Shown here: positions 23,567-34,707 of the stretch, piece after piece
How positions within the stretch are numbered: position 1 is the first letter of the stretch
Layout: every line of letters begins with the position of its first letter
Made by a program: the position numbers and the translations under genes
Assembly (NCBI GenBank): GCA_023853785.1
Contig: JAJIRX010000500.1
Span: 558,001 to 622,000, forward strand
Source of the DNA: Psilocybe azurescens
Lineage: Eukaryota; Basidiomycota; Agaricomycetes; Agaricales; Agrocybaceae
Direction of reading: 5' to 3'
DNA: 64,000 bases
Notes under the pieces: generated by a model
The model's database searches: none
The model's input: the letters and a program-made list of their open reading frames with translations, nothing else
What the model was told of the DNA's origin: nothing

Positions 23567-24053
23567 GACGGGCGTTTAAGGTCTTATCGTTAGTTTGAGT
23601 GGTATTATTTGAGGAGTTGACTAGCACCAGGCCAATATGAGCAAGTCGACGAACCAGCGCCTTTGACTTGACGGTAGATAGTAGCAGTCCAAGCTGTACG
23701 AAAGAAAGAATCGTTGCAGTCACGGGATACCGCCGATGATGCCAAGAAGGCAGACCGCAAGTGCAGGTTATGTAGAAGGCAGTGAATTCGGCGGGGAGGC
23801 GATGACATGCTGCTGCGCGTCACTCCGGTGCATTACATTCTGCATTACATTCTCCTTGAAACGAAAAGTAGTATTACACTTAAAGGTCAGACCCAAGTTA
23901 CATACAACCAAGTTAGACCGTAAGTGCAGATTATGTAACGCTCATCAAACGCCAAATGTCGCGCGTCTCATTTCGTGCCGGGTGCCATCATCGACTCGGA
24001 CCAAGGTGCAGGGGGTCCGACAAGCTGCTGTCCTCCTTGTACCCCACCCAGAC
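23567..24053. other. Intergenic region between carbonic anhydrase and Dsc3
   Basis: About 490 bp, divergent promoters. Contains an imperfect 23-bp direct repeat (separate entry) and a short doubled CATTACATTCT motif near 23830-23855. No coding exon. Confidence 0.5.
23752..23937. repeat. Pair of imperfect 23-bp direct repeats
   Basis: Copies at 23752-23774 and 23915-23937 share AGACCGYAAGTGCAGRTTAT and the following GTA, with two transitions between them. They lie in the divergent promoter region and could be regulatory sites or debris of a small repeat. Confidence 0.5.
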
Positions 24054-25235
24054 ATGCTGAGCGAGCGGGCTAAGGGCAAACAACGTGCCATAGATCCTCT
24101 GCCGCGCGATCCAGAAGATATAGAAAGCGGCCAAAGTTCCGCCAGTGGCTTTCAGGAGGCCGAGGAGGAGACATCTCGGGACCTTGTCATACGCTTTACA
24201 GAGGGCGCGCCAGACCTTACCATTCATGTGGACAAGCTAGACTCTGTGCGAGATGTTAAGCAACGTGTGAGCATCATTTAACTCGATTGTACAATCGTGC
24301 CTGAACCGTTCATTAAAACGCATCTATGGCATTCACCCAGATTCGAGAAATACGGCCTGAGCTCGAAAAGAACCGACTGAGACTCATTCATTCGGGTCGC
24401 CTGCTTCCTGATGCAACCTTGGTTTATGTCTGGTTAGCTTCTCTCGAGGAACGTCAGCAACGGGTCAAGATAGACGACAGGGAAGCCGAAGCCGGCGGGG
24501 GTGCGGGGACGATTGCGGGGAAAGCATCCACTACATGGATTCATTGCTCAGTCGGTCCTACTATGGATCCTGGGGAAGAGGACGATACTAAAATACAGGC
24601 TCGCATTATTCATCATCGCTCAAAATACTGGTTGCTTTACTCACATAGTATCCCTTGCAGACAGCACAAATACAACCCGTGCGCGGGTTTGATAGACTGG
24701 CCTCGGTTGGATTCTCTGCAGAGGATATAGAGAACATAAGAGAGCAATTTCATAGCCAGTCGTCTTCCAATTATCTTGATACCGATTTTGCTACAGAGGA
24801 AGAATGTCAGTGCCCCCGCTCCCTAATACACATACCCACCCCCAAAGCACAAATTCAGCTGACATTTCTCATCTATTAGACGACGAACATGCTCGCGTTC
24901 TTGAAGAACAGTGGATGGACGGGGGCGCAACAATGGGGCAATCCGGGCCCGGCAACGCCTCAGTACTGCAAGGTATCCTCGTCGGGTTCTTCTTCCCTTT
25001 CATTCCTTTCTTCTTGTGGCAAACGCAGAAACCTCCTGTTTTCTGGGAAGACGACTCCGAACAGGAGCCAACTTCCAATGTCATATTCTCGTACGTCCAC
25101 ACATGCATCCACTGCATAGCATCACTTGTTACTAACAATCAAATCTTCAGGCGTCGAATGTCGATGGCTCTTGTCGTCGGTTTCCTTGCCAATCTCCTGT
25201 TTGGGGTATGGCGCTTCCTGCTCGACTCTTCGTGA
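24054..25235 (+). CDS. dsc3: Dsc3, ubiquitin-like-domain subunit of the Golgi DSC E3 ligase complex
   Basis: The DSC complex ubiquitinates Golgi/endosome membrane proteins and activates SREBP in fission yeast. Exons 24054-24266, 24341-24598, 24661-24805, 24880-25090, 25151-25235. The start MLSERAKGKQRAIDPLP is the conserved N-terminal tag of basidiomycete homologues. A ubiquitin-like domain follows (DLVIRFTEGAPDLTIHVDKL, IREIRPELEKNRLRLIHSGR), then WIHCSVGP, GFDRLASVGFSAEDI and two C-terminal TM helices (GILVGFFFPFIPFFLW; MALVVGFLANLLFGVWRFL) as in DUF2407 proteins. Intron 2 (24599-24660) appears to begin with GC instead of GT. No frame break. Stop at 25233-25235. Confidence 0.92.
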
Positions 25236-25453
25236 TCAAAATTGTGAAATGTCAACATGGTTATACAACTGCGACCCGGGACAACTGCGTATTTGGGATC
25301 CATAATTTTATTCTTCATCTTAATCACTTGCTTTCGTTTTTCGCTTACATGTTACAGATACCCTAACTCTATATTTATTGGAACAAACAAGATACATAAT
25401 ACAATGATACGTTAACACACAAGAAAAACGACAATGGAAACAATCTCAAGCGT

Positions 25454-27748
25454 TCAAAGGTCGTACACAACTCTAGCACCAATCCAGGGGTATGGATAAT
25501 TGTGCTGGTAGAAGTTTCTGACAGTACGTCGACCTGCCAAACGAGGGATGGTCGCATATGAAGCGCCAAGCTAGGATGTACCAGAATCAGTTTTAGATCA
25601 AAATGAAGCAGAACTCGAAGAAAAGGGACTAACAGAAACCTGATGTTTGGTATCAAAGAAGTCCGTCGAATAGCCAGAGAAAAGCTGAGTTGGCACGAGC
25701 CCTTCGTGCGTATCAAACGTAGTGCTCGTCCATTCCCAGACACCGCCGTTTGATCCTTTACTACCATACTCTTTCAAGCCCATAGTCGCTCTGTAAAGCA
25801 AGTACGCTTAGCAAAAAAAAAAAGTCTTTTAACACAAAAAAGAGGAAAACGTACGGAACAGGATGCCAATTCCGGAAGCCAACATTGGCACCCCCTTCAT
25901 GGCCTACGTCATACAGGTCCAAGAAGAGCCTCAACTCAGCTTCTGTAGGAAGTCTCCCGCCTTTGAAACGAGCGTATTGATCGAGATCGTCGTATGAAGT
26001 GAGCACTGGCCAGTGCTCTGCAACATGCATCAAAACGAGGCCATACATCGTGCGGACCTACAAGGATCAACACGTTGATTGATAAATCAAGAATATAATT
26101 TGTAGGATCGAATGTAAGTAACAAACCTGAACCGCTCCATGGTCATCCACGACCCAGCTTTTCGGAGCCTGCACCCTGCCTTTTCCAGGACCTCTCCAAA
26201 AGCGCTCAAACTCTCCGTTCGTCACCGGGCGCCACTCAGCTCTAAAGGCGCCAACCTGCACTTGGCGGGCAGGACTTTCATTGTCCCATCCGAAAGTGTG
26301 CCCCTGCACACCGGTCTCTGATAGATGTGGGAGCTTGTCGTCGGCTTCCGAGTCCTCCTGGCCAAGCGTCACACACGCGGGTCCAACGACGACGGTAGAA
26401 GTGCTGGGTGAAGGCAACGAGGCCCATTGCGCTGCAAGCTCTTCCCAAGGGGTGGTGTGAACCCTGGCGGGGGAGCGTTCCAGTGCATGCTCTCTGGATG
26501 AGCATATACAAGAGCGTCTATACAATGCGTTCTTAGAACAGGGAGTAGGTACGAAGGAGAGTTGGAAGGAGACGAACTTCGATATGGAAACCTTCGTGCT
26601 CGAATGTCATGACTAGGGTACGTGCAATATTGCGCGTCAGAGTGCGCTTGCCGGCTGCGAGCTCCTCGTAGAGGTGTTGGAGGCGAGCGCGGACTCCATT
26701 GCGGAATCCGATAATAGCTTCAAGGGCGGGCCAGTCCTCGTCCTTTTCTGGGACCTCTGAGTGATTCTATGAAATATCGAGGTTAAGTCGGCAGAAGAGA
26801 GACCATGCACGAAATATTTTCATACATGACAATGGTCTGGATCGTCTACGTGAGGGTCAATACCTCTCTAGATGAATACAAAGCTGTGAAAAGCAATATC
26901 TCGGAGAGGAAATGATCTTATTACCTCGAAGATGTTCCAAAAGTACTTTGGCTCAGTGGGTTTACCGCCGACTGACTTTGAGATGAGCATGTCCAAGAAA
27001 CTTGACCAAAAGTTAGTATTTACTACATTAACCTCAAAGCTTGAAAGAAATTACGTTGGTATGTGGCCTATATAAAAGAGACACTTATGTCGCAAATCAA
27101 TGGGCTTCTGGTGGAGCATAGAGGGAGGTATCATCTGGAGGGTGATGAGATCCCATGTGGCCCATAGTGTCTTCCAATCGTCGAGAGTGGGGATGTTACC
27201 CGAGGTGCCATCTGCAGAGGGAGCAAGACTACTGGCGATTGTGTATTTAAGAGGTGGGTAGACAAATGCTGGCCTCTCGAGAAGGTAGAGTGTACTCTTA
27301 TCAGTTATATGGACAGAAAAGATGAGCCGAAGAGAGACGAAAGAGAACAGAAGATAGCGACTGGCTTGCACAGGGTCTGTGCAAATGACGGGCTTAGTCT
27401 GTACATTGGATGAGTTCCTGGATGGTCAGCTTAACATGAAGGACGCACACATAACAGGTCAGGAGGCTGATAAGTAGAGGAAACGATGTATTTGGAAGTG
27501 TCAGGCAGATCTTGTGCGTGCCAGTCTTCGCCTGAGACAGTGTGCTCTCCGATTAGTAGACCTATTCGGTCGCAAGACGCATGCTCGGCGAAAATTGAAT
27601 GCACATTATCGGGAGTGAATTGAGAGGTCGAAATAGCAGCATAACTTGCTGGAAGATGCAAGGATTCAGAGCTGGTAGATGGAGTGGTCGCGCGAGTATC
27701 TGGTGACTCAGATCTAGAGGAAACTGAAGATGATGGAGAGGAAGGCAT
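25454..27748 (-). CDS. EgtB-like sulfoxide-synthase-type protein (DinB + FGE domains), no methyltransferase
   Basis: C-terminal two thirds match the EgtB half of fungal ergothioneine synthase Egt1: a DinB-like domain with RHKCLFYIGHIPTFLDM and the iron-binding motif HEGFHIE (HxxxHxE, about 26575), then a formylglycine-generating-enzyme-like domain with RPVTNGEFERFW, RLPTEAELRLFLDLYD, GGVWEWTSTTFDTHEG and the end NYPYPWIGARVVYDL. EgtB-type enzymes join a sulfur donor to hercynine using O2. Fungal Egt1 normally has an N-terminal SAM methyltransferase; here the N-terminus (start 27748, MPSSPSSSVSS) is about 110 Ser/Thr-rich residues. At least seven introns. A C5 run (G5 on plus, 26469-26473) needs two more bases, or one fewer, to join LYMLIQRACTGTL to TTPWEELAAQWAS. 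Enzymatic role inferred. Confidence 0.82.
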
Positions 27749-28288
27749 TTGAATTGAAGAAATGGGAAAAAAGCACCCCATTTTTATAGAATTTCCTAAA
27801 CGTAATTCATACGTACAAGACGACACTAGACTACTCGAGATAGCTGGAAATTGCCTTGCACGAGATAGAAAGAGGGGTCGTGGAGGATGGTGATTGGGCC
27901 GGAGATCCGATAGACAATAAATCCCCAATCCCCAACCATTCGACGCGGCCCAAGAAGGTCCCCTCACCAAGTTCAGCCAGATTTGCTCGTCCATGACCGC
28001 CGTCGGAGGTTGAATTTGATAACGTTGATCATGTGGGTCAGGTATATGCTTCGTCGAGAAGAAGAACACGTTCCAAAGCAAAGAAAAAGGGACTAAGAGG
28101 ACATGCAAGCGAAAAAAACATGGATGGTAGGAGGAGAAGGAGCACAAACGCGTCGCGTCCAAAATATCCAAGCTATATGTACTCGCGTTCAAACTCAGAC
28201 GATGGCGTGCTATGGCGTGCTTGTGGTCACGTGTGGTAGCTTGGAATTTCACAGCCACCCGATTAGATTACCGGCAGTTAAAATTAGA
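27749..28288. other. Divergent intergenic region
   Basis: About 540 bp between the EgtB-like gene and the F-box gene. Open frames run through it on both strands but show no conserved sequence, so I do not call an exon. The EgtB-like start could instead be an upstream in-frame ATG near 27781. Confidence 0.45.
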
Positions 28289-29711
28289 ATGTACTTCACT
28301 CAATCCACTCCCATGTCCATCCACTCTGTTCCACCAGAAATTCTCTCTGAGATATTCAAAATGACCTTTTCATCCGACTATGAAGACATCTCCATTTCTT
28401 CGGAATCAGGTCCTCTTCTCATAACGCAGGTTTGCAAAACATGGAGACAAGTAGCAGTTTCAGATTCTAGTCTTTGGTCGTCTCTTAGAATTAATGTATC
28501 ACACACAACCGCCATTAACCATCCATGTATAGTCGCCTTGTGGCTCGAGCGTTCTTCGTTTCAGCCTCTTTCAATAACCGTATGGATCGACCCCTTTTCA
28601 CATCTTAACCCAGAGGCTCGTAAGATCGTTCAGACCATACTCCATCTGTTGTCCAATGTATCAGAACGCTGGGTGCGCCTCTCAATGACGCTTCCTGCAT
28701 CCAACAGACTATTCTCGGAGTTCTGTGCCTCCGAGGCCCCCATCTCGAGTCCCTGTCATTCAAGCTTGGAAATTGGACGGCAGAGGAAGCGCGTAGTATC
28801 AACACACTCCTCCATCGTGCGCCCGCTCTACGTGCGTTGCAATGGAGCAATAGAAGCTCATGGGGCTCATGGGATGCCCCTTTCGACAGTGGCATGCAGC
28901 ACCTCCGAATATCATGGCACAATCTCACCGATATCCTCCTCGACACGTGGATCACCCTCAAAACTGCGCTCGAGATCCTCAAGAAGTGCGACAGCCTTAT
29001 CAATTTGGACCTGCGCCATTTTTCATATAGCCCCGAACTGTTGTTCCGAGCCCAACGACCCAGGCCAGCGCGATCTGGACTCACCTGACCGCCCACCTTA
29101 CACCCATCTCCCTCATCTCGAATCGCTAACCATATATCAGCTAAAGTTAGATGAGGGCCTATCAACTCCTTATGGAGCGCATTATTGTGCCCGGTCTAAC
29201 GCATTTCAATTTCACCTGCGGATTTATCGACCACATCAAATGGCCCCAGTCATCCTTTCACAATCTTATTACACGCTCAGCATCCCATTTACAGTCTCTC
29301 ATGCTCGAATACACGGGCATCTCCCAAGACCAGCTTATCCAATGTCTACAGGATTGTTCACCTTCGTTGAAGCGCCTCAAAGTCTATGACGCCCGAGGCG
29401 ATATCTGCGTCGGTGACATGCTCCTCGACATGTTGCGCGTACGATCCCCTCATTCGTTCAATAATTATACTGCACTATGCAACAACCTCACTACGCTTAT
29501 CCTGCACCGCGTCGTCGGGTGCTCAGATGGTGCACTTGCTCAAACACTCGAATCACGTACGACCACTTACCCGTCGGACCAAATGCAGCAATCCTCCATG
29601 CGATGTGCGCCACTGCGCCACGCTGATGTCATATTCTCGAAACGCTTTTTCAAAACCAACCAACTGGACATACATTATCTAGAATCTTCGTTTCCGAAGC
29701 AAACCGAGTGA
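28289..29711 (+). CDS. F-box protein with LRR-like repeats (frame broken)
   Basis: The start region IHSVPPEILSEIFKMTF is a canonical F-box that would bind Skp1 of an SCF ubiquitin ligase, followed by ITQVCKTWRQVAVSDSSLWS. The rest is the leucine-rich pattern common in the large Agaricomycete F-box family (PHLESLSFKLGNWT, PHLESLTIYQLKL, LTHFNFTCGFIDHIKW). Probably intronless. The frame changes three times: one C is missing from the C5 run 28737-28741, then further shifts near 29040-29060 and near 29155-29170. Because family members evolve fast, real decay cannot be ruled out here. The C-terminal end at 29711 is uncertain. Target unknown. Confidence 0.75.
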
Positions 29712-29945
29712 ACGAACCAAATTCAAAATGAGATAGGTTGGTATATATGCATGGTAGTACAGACATGAAAAATATGCACGAATCAGACATTATGGCATGG
29801 CAATGGCAGAGGCAAATGGGCATCGTCTGAGATACCGGAATATTATAGAATATGAACGAAAGTGATGAAAATGAAACCGCTGAAATTAAATATGTCCTGG
29901 TGGTATAAAGGCGACCAGTATAGAAGATGGGTTGGTGGGAAAAGA

Positions 29946-32900
29946 TCACAGTTTCATCAGGCCTTTCATCGCATTTGCGATCGCGAAACTTGACTTGGCC
30001 ATGATCTGTCGCGACTCCTTTGTCACCTCGGGCAGTGCTTGCATCTCGCTGAGAGTATTTGCTTGCTCCGCCAGCTCTTTCAAGGTCTCTTTACCCTGCT
30101 GCGCACCCCCAGGGGGGGAGATTGTCGTTGCACACCGCGACAATACTCGACACGATGGTAATGATTTGTGTAAGATTCTCGTTCAGCGCGGGCGATGGCG
30201 TAGGGCTTCGTACCCCAGAAAGGACACTCTGAATCGCATACACAATGGATTCAGTCTGTGCTTCTAGATAGGGCTGAAAAAACAATGAAACCATCAGCTG
30301 CTATTCACAAAAAAAATTGACTTGTTGCGTACCTTCAGTTCTGTCCATGCATCCTCCAAGCCTTCTGCTTGCGCCGAGTCGTCGCTCACAACACCGCCAG
30401 AGTTACCGTGCGTGTCAAATATGGGAGGTGGCGAATTCGTCTGTTCCGAGCTCGAGTTCTCCGACGGGGGTCTCCTTCCTACATACCTCTGGCTGGGAGG
30501 TGAGCCAGAGTCTGAGAAACGTCCCCCACGACCCGACGACGAGGCCTGACTAGCTTTCCGCTGGTGACTCGAGCGCGTCTCCTCCACCGCCCGAAGTGAA
30601 GGCGAGAAGGATCCTGCCCCCGACGAGCCGGCATATGAATTATACGCTGCCTGCTCCTGCTCTGCTTTGGTCGCCTTGCGAATGCAAATTGTTCTCCCAA
30701 TCTCCGTGATCGTAACGGATACATGGCTTGCCGCTGCATCCAACAGACTAACAGGAGACATCCCCGAACTTGACGCGTGTGTTTTCGTTGCGGCGACAAG
30801 GTTGCTAAGTGTAGCTTCCGCTCTATCCCGAAGTGGTTGCAAGGTGTCAAGGTCTACATCCATCCGATCCCGTTGAGGACGACGTTCGAATAATTTGACG
30901 TCTTCAATGATATTTGTCACGGCATTCACAACTGCCTTCATCGGAGTAAGTACTCGTGTTGGAGCATTGGAGCGTCCAGCGGTAAGAAGGCTATCGATAG
31001 CAGACAAGAACGCAGTGATGTGAATGTCCTGAACGCCTCCATCAGGAGCCATCGGCAGTTGGTCTTCGCCCTTATCAAACTTAGGCGCTTGTAGGAATAG
31101 CTGTGATGTTGCTTAAACAAAAGAGTTAATCTATACGATCCCTATTGTATCACAAGGGATAGGAACTTTCAGCTTACCTTTGACACTGCGCAATTCTGTC
31201 TTTGCTTGTTCGTACTTGCGTTTGTAATCCTTCAACTGGTTATCCAGATCGCGGATCAAAATATTATCCGATTCTTTGGCCGTCATTAATTCGTCGTTGC
31301 GGCTCGCAAGCTCATTGACCTCCATAAGGAGGCCTTCCATGTCGCTTCTTAGCTGTTCTACACCTTCAGAATCAACCTGGAAGAAAATCAGTCCAGCGGT
31401 ATAAACAATGACATCATAAAGGTAATCACCGATCCCTGCCGGTGTTCGTTCTCTTCCTCCAATTTGTTGCAGCGGTCGCGGAAAATTATAAGTTCTTCTC
31501 GATCTTCCTGGGCTTGACGAGCTTCTCTCTGTCGGACCTCCTTGAGTTCTTCGAGCTCTTTCTGCATGAGACGCATTGCAGTGCTCTGTTCTTCCGCTCT
31601 CTTCAGAGTTGATCAGAAACCACAGTGAATCACGGATGAAACATTGGAACGCACCTGACGCAAGCCCGCTAATTCTTCTTCTAATTGTTTAACCCGTGCT
31701 TCACTTTCCTTTCGCTTCCTTTCAGCTTCAGCAGCATCCCCAAGATCTCGCTGCAAAGTCGTGATCTGACTTTGCATCGTTGCAATCTTGTACTCGTATT
31801 CCCGCCGCATTTTCTCTGCATCTTCCGAGGCGCTTATTCTTGTTACCATGCGGGAGCCGATAGCATTTTGTCCTGTTGAGCGACTCGAATCCACGGAAGA
31901 TCTGCCATATTTGTCGAATAATTCGTCGCCGCTGCGGTTCCCAGGCCCAATTTCATCCTCGTCATCTACCCCTTGGAGGCGTGCGCTCAACCCACCTAGA
32001 CCAGCTGGTGGACTTCGAGCACTCATTGGACTGGGATAGTCACTGGCGCTATCGGGTTCAGTATCAGCACCATTGCCGTGCCTTCCCATATCACCACCTC
32101 TGTCGCGATCATCGATAGTTGTTACTCCACTTTCACGACCCTCTCGTCCGTATGGTATGTCAATATACTCTTCCTCCATCGTGCTTTTATTGGGTATGAT
32201 AACTGCACTCGTCGCCGTCGTGCTTTGAGAAGGTGCCGTACTGCCCATTGCCGTACTGTCGCTTGTCATGCTGGTCGCCTGACTAGGCCGGCGTCCAAAC
32301 TCACGTCCACGGTCTTCCGATCTACGAGTGATATCTTGCGAGGGTTTACGCCGGGAGGCAAGGGCGGCTGATAAACTCTCATCACCTCTGGAGGCATAAG
32401 CATCGTCAGGTCTCCGGTACGCATCTTCACTTCTCCGTCCGAGGTTGAAATCGGTTTCGCTCGGTCGACGCCTATCCTGCGACGGTCTCCGACTGGATAT
32501 ACTTCCGCCATATCCGCTGTCCGACGGCCGATCACGATCCGTTGAAGTGCGTCCAGATGTCCTGCTGCCACCAGCATTACGCGGAGCAGAGTTCGAAGGG
32601 AAATCTGGAGCAGGATAATCATCGTAATTCGACGCATTTGAGCCCCTCCCGGAAGGCTATATTGGTGGGAGACTGATTAGAAGTTGGCTAACTGGATATG
32701 CAAGGACAACGCACATCTTCCTTGAACTCTGGATATCGTCTGGCTAATTCGAAATAAACATCGCTCGAAAGATCTTCAAAGCGGGTTGTGGGCAATGTTG
32801 CTAATTTTTGACGCGCTTGATTGCGTTTAGGATGAAATTCTTCGCGAACCGGAAGAAAGGGTACTAAAGGAACCATGGAATTAGTAATTGCAAACTGAAG

Positions 32901-33284
32901 GTGAATAGAACGAACCTTCTTGCTCGTTCTTTCTCCGAACTAACTCGTCGTATACATCGGTCGATAATTCATGGAATTGCTGTATGGTCAACCTTGTCAG
33001 CTTTGATCGAGCATTGGAGCGTGAATTCGGAGCAGCTTAGAGTATTATGTGAACACGCGTGTACGGAAAAGCAATTGTACGACATACCTGAAGCTAAATA
33101 GTTCGCCAGATATTTGCCGAGTTCCCCATAGTGTGTTTTTGACACCAGTCGATAGTCGATAGTCGGAACGGCAGGTGCACCCTTTGCATCCCCTGATTGG
33201 ACGGTAAGAATCCGTGCGATAGTTGGATATGCCCGAGAACGCTGTTGGAGTCGGTGACGGGGCACGAGACGGCTGTCGCTTCAT
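29946..33284 (-). CDS. SPA2: Spa2, polarisome scaffold
   Basis: Scaffold at hyphal tips organising formin and MAPK modules. Exons 33284-33088, 33035-32916, 32863-32715, 32656-31655, 31600-31431, 31376-31178, 31111-30333, 30273-29946. Start MKRQPSRAPSPT; the N-terminus holds two Spa2 homology (SHD) repeats (KLTRLTIQQFHELSTDVYDE and ARQKLATLPTTRFEDLSSDV). A Ser/Arg-rich linker leads into a long coiled coil (about 31250-31850: YKIATMQSQITTLQRDLG, KQLEEELAGLRQ). The C-terminal domain resembles the GIT/Spa2 helical domain (FLSAIDSLLTAGRSNAPTRV ... KSSFAIANAMKGLMKL). Two breaks: one G missing from the coding G4 run (C4 on plus, 33190-33193) before AVPTIDYRLVSK, and an indel in the C7 coding run (G7 on plus, 30111-30117) near the C-terminus. 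Confidence 0.92.
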
Positions 33285-33754
33285 AGTGAGATGGGTTCAG
33301 GAAGTTGTATTAGAAAGGGAACATATGGTTAATAGCAGACCGGGCCTCCAGGACACAATCAAAACACGCTGCAGACGCATTCCATGTACAAACAATCCAT
33401 ATCACACGTGACAACAATGTACGGATCCGCTATTCCAGCCGTCTCCTTTTCTCAAATTCTCATCTCCTGCCGCAATGCATCTCTCACTCATATCCAGGCA
33501 ATGGTTACCTCTCGTGGCAACATGGATGACTGCTTTGAGCTTCACTCGTTACCATCTTGATTCTTCCTGCAGCCTCGTGTTCCCTTGACGTCGGGAAACC
33601 TTTCCAGTGTCAAAGCCAGATGTTCCATGTCAGCGCGACGGTTGAGGTCTGCGTTATCATCATGGCCGGCAGTGAGGCAAGTCAGCAAATCTAAACCAAT
33701 ATGTAACCAATTATCAATTATCATTTGATTCTGATATATTGAATCTTCTGGGGC
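33285..33754. other. Region between Spa2 and its truncated copy
   Basis: About 470 bp. A minus-strand open frame of 60 codons (33542-33724) ends in TLERFPDVKG but has no family I recognise; it may be leftover of the duplicated unit or chance. Otherwise nothing seen. Confidence 0.4.
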
Positions 33755-34266
33755 TCAGCTCTGCTGGTTCAGAAGAGTGGCCTCAGCTACCTTTTGCATC
33801 TGTAGGGGAAAAGGACGTACATCTTGTTCGAAATCTGGGAATCGATCTACCAACTCGAAACGAACGTCACTAGCAAGGCCTTGGAAACGGCTCACGGTCA
33901 GATTTGCCATCTTCTTTCGCGCTTGATTCCGCTTGGGGTGAAATTCTACTCTAAATGGAGGCATTGGAACTGGCAAAGCGTTAGGTTCCTCGGAGAAATT
34001 CCAACAACAATAATGGACCTTCTTCTTCACTGAGTTTTTCTCCGAACAATCTCTTCATAGACATCCGAGGTCAAATCGTGAAATTGTTCGAGTGTTAGTT
34101 TCGTCAGCCTTGATCTTGAATTTGAACGTGTATTGGGGATGGCTGGTCAAGGCGTGAATTATACGTGTATTTTCAGCATAGAATCGACAAGAATACCTTG
34201 ATAGTTTTTAAGATATGCTCCCAATTGGTCGTAGTGTACTTTCAAGGTTAGACGGTGATTATCCAT
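33755..34266 (-). pseudogene. Truncated tandem copy of the Spa2 N-terminal SHD region
   Basis: Same strand as Spa2 and about 470 bp upstream of it. From the ATG at 34266 it encodes HRLTLKVHYDQLGAYLKNYQ, then after an intron at the position equivalent to Spa2 intron 1, RLTKLTLEQFHDLTSDVYEE, and after a second intron PPFRVEFHPKRNQARKKMAN and LASDVRFELVDRFPDFEQD. These are both SHD repeats in Spa2 order with conserved introns. The frame then runs to a stop at 33755 with no linker or coiled coil. A T5 run at 34035-34039 breaks the frame near the second splice site. It could be a small SHD-only protein or a decaying duplicate; divergence from Spa2 is considerable, so the duplication is not recent. 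Confidence 0.7.
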
Positions 34267-34707
34267 ATAGGTAGTTCTTTGATTGTTTCGAAAGAAGATA
34301 TGAGCAATTGTTGAAAGTTGGAGACTTGGAAAACAGCATATGGCAGTTCTTTCGTGTTTATATAGACTTCAGATACTTCCAAGTAGACCAATATAGGCTG
34401 GCGCAGTTCATGAATGGAATTCGATATAACATAACAGCTGTCTGCTATGTTTTGCCTTGACATGACCGTGATGGACACGACTTCTAGACGAAAAGACATT
34501 CACGATTCACGAGCGGCGGTTAGTCCTAAGACGAGCATTTAATAAAAGACGCGCAGGGGGTTTTACGCTACACCTTGTTCAGGTCCATTGAAACGAGTGC
34601 ATTAACCAAGACATAGCCCGAGCTACGGTATGTACGATAAGGCTAGGCAGATTAAATATGTGATGACAACGTGTTGTCCGGCCCATAGTAAAATAAGATG
34701 CATCCTT
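34267..34707. other. Intergenic region
   Basis: About 440 bp, AT-rich; 5' flank of the SHD copy and 3' flank of the ketoacyl reductase. One minus-strand open frame without recognisable content. Confidence 0.45.

Noticed and set aside
27431..28258. Long minus-strand open frame extending upstream of the EgtB-like start
   Set aside because: The part above 27790 has no conserved sequence and lies in the divergent promoter; I keep only the portion from the ATG at 27748.
30091..30294. Alternative Spa2 C-terminus ending at 30091
   Set aside because: The other frame beyond the C7 run carries conserved helices to 29946, so the early stop is taken as a frame slip.
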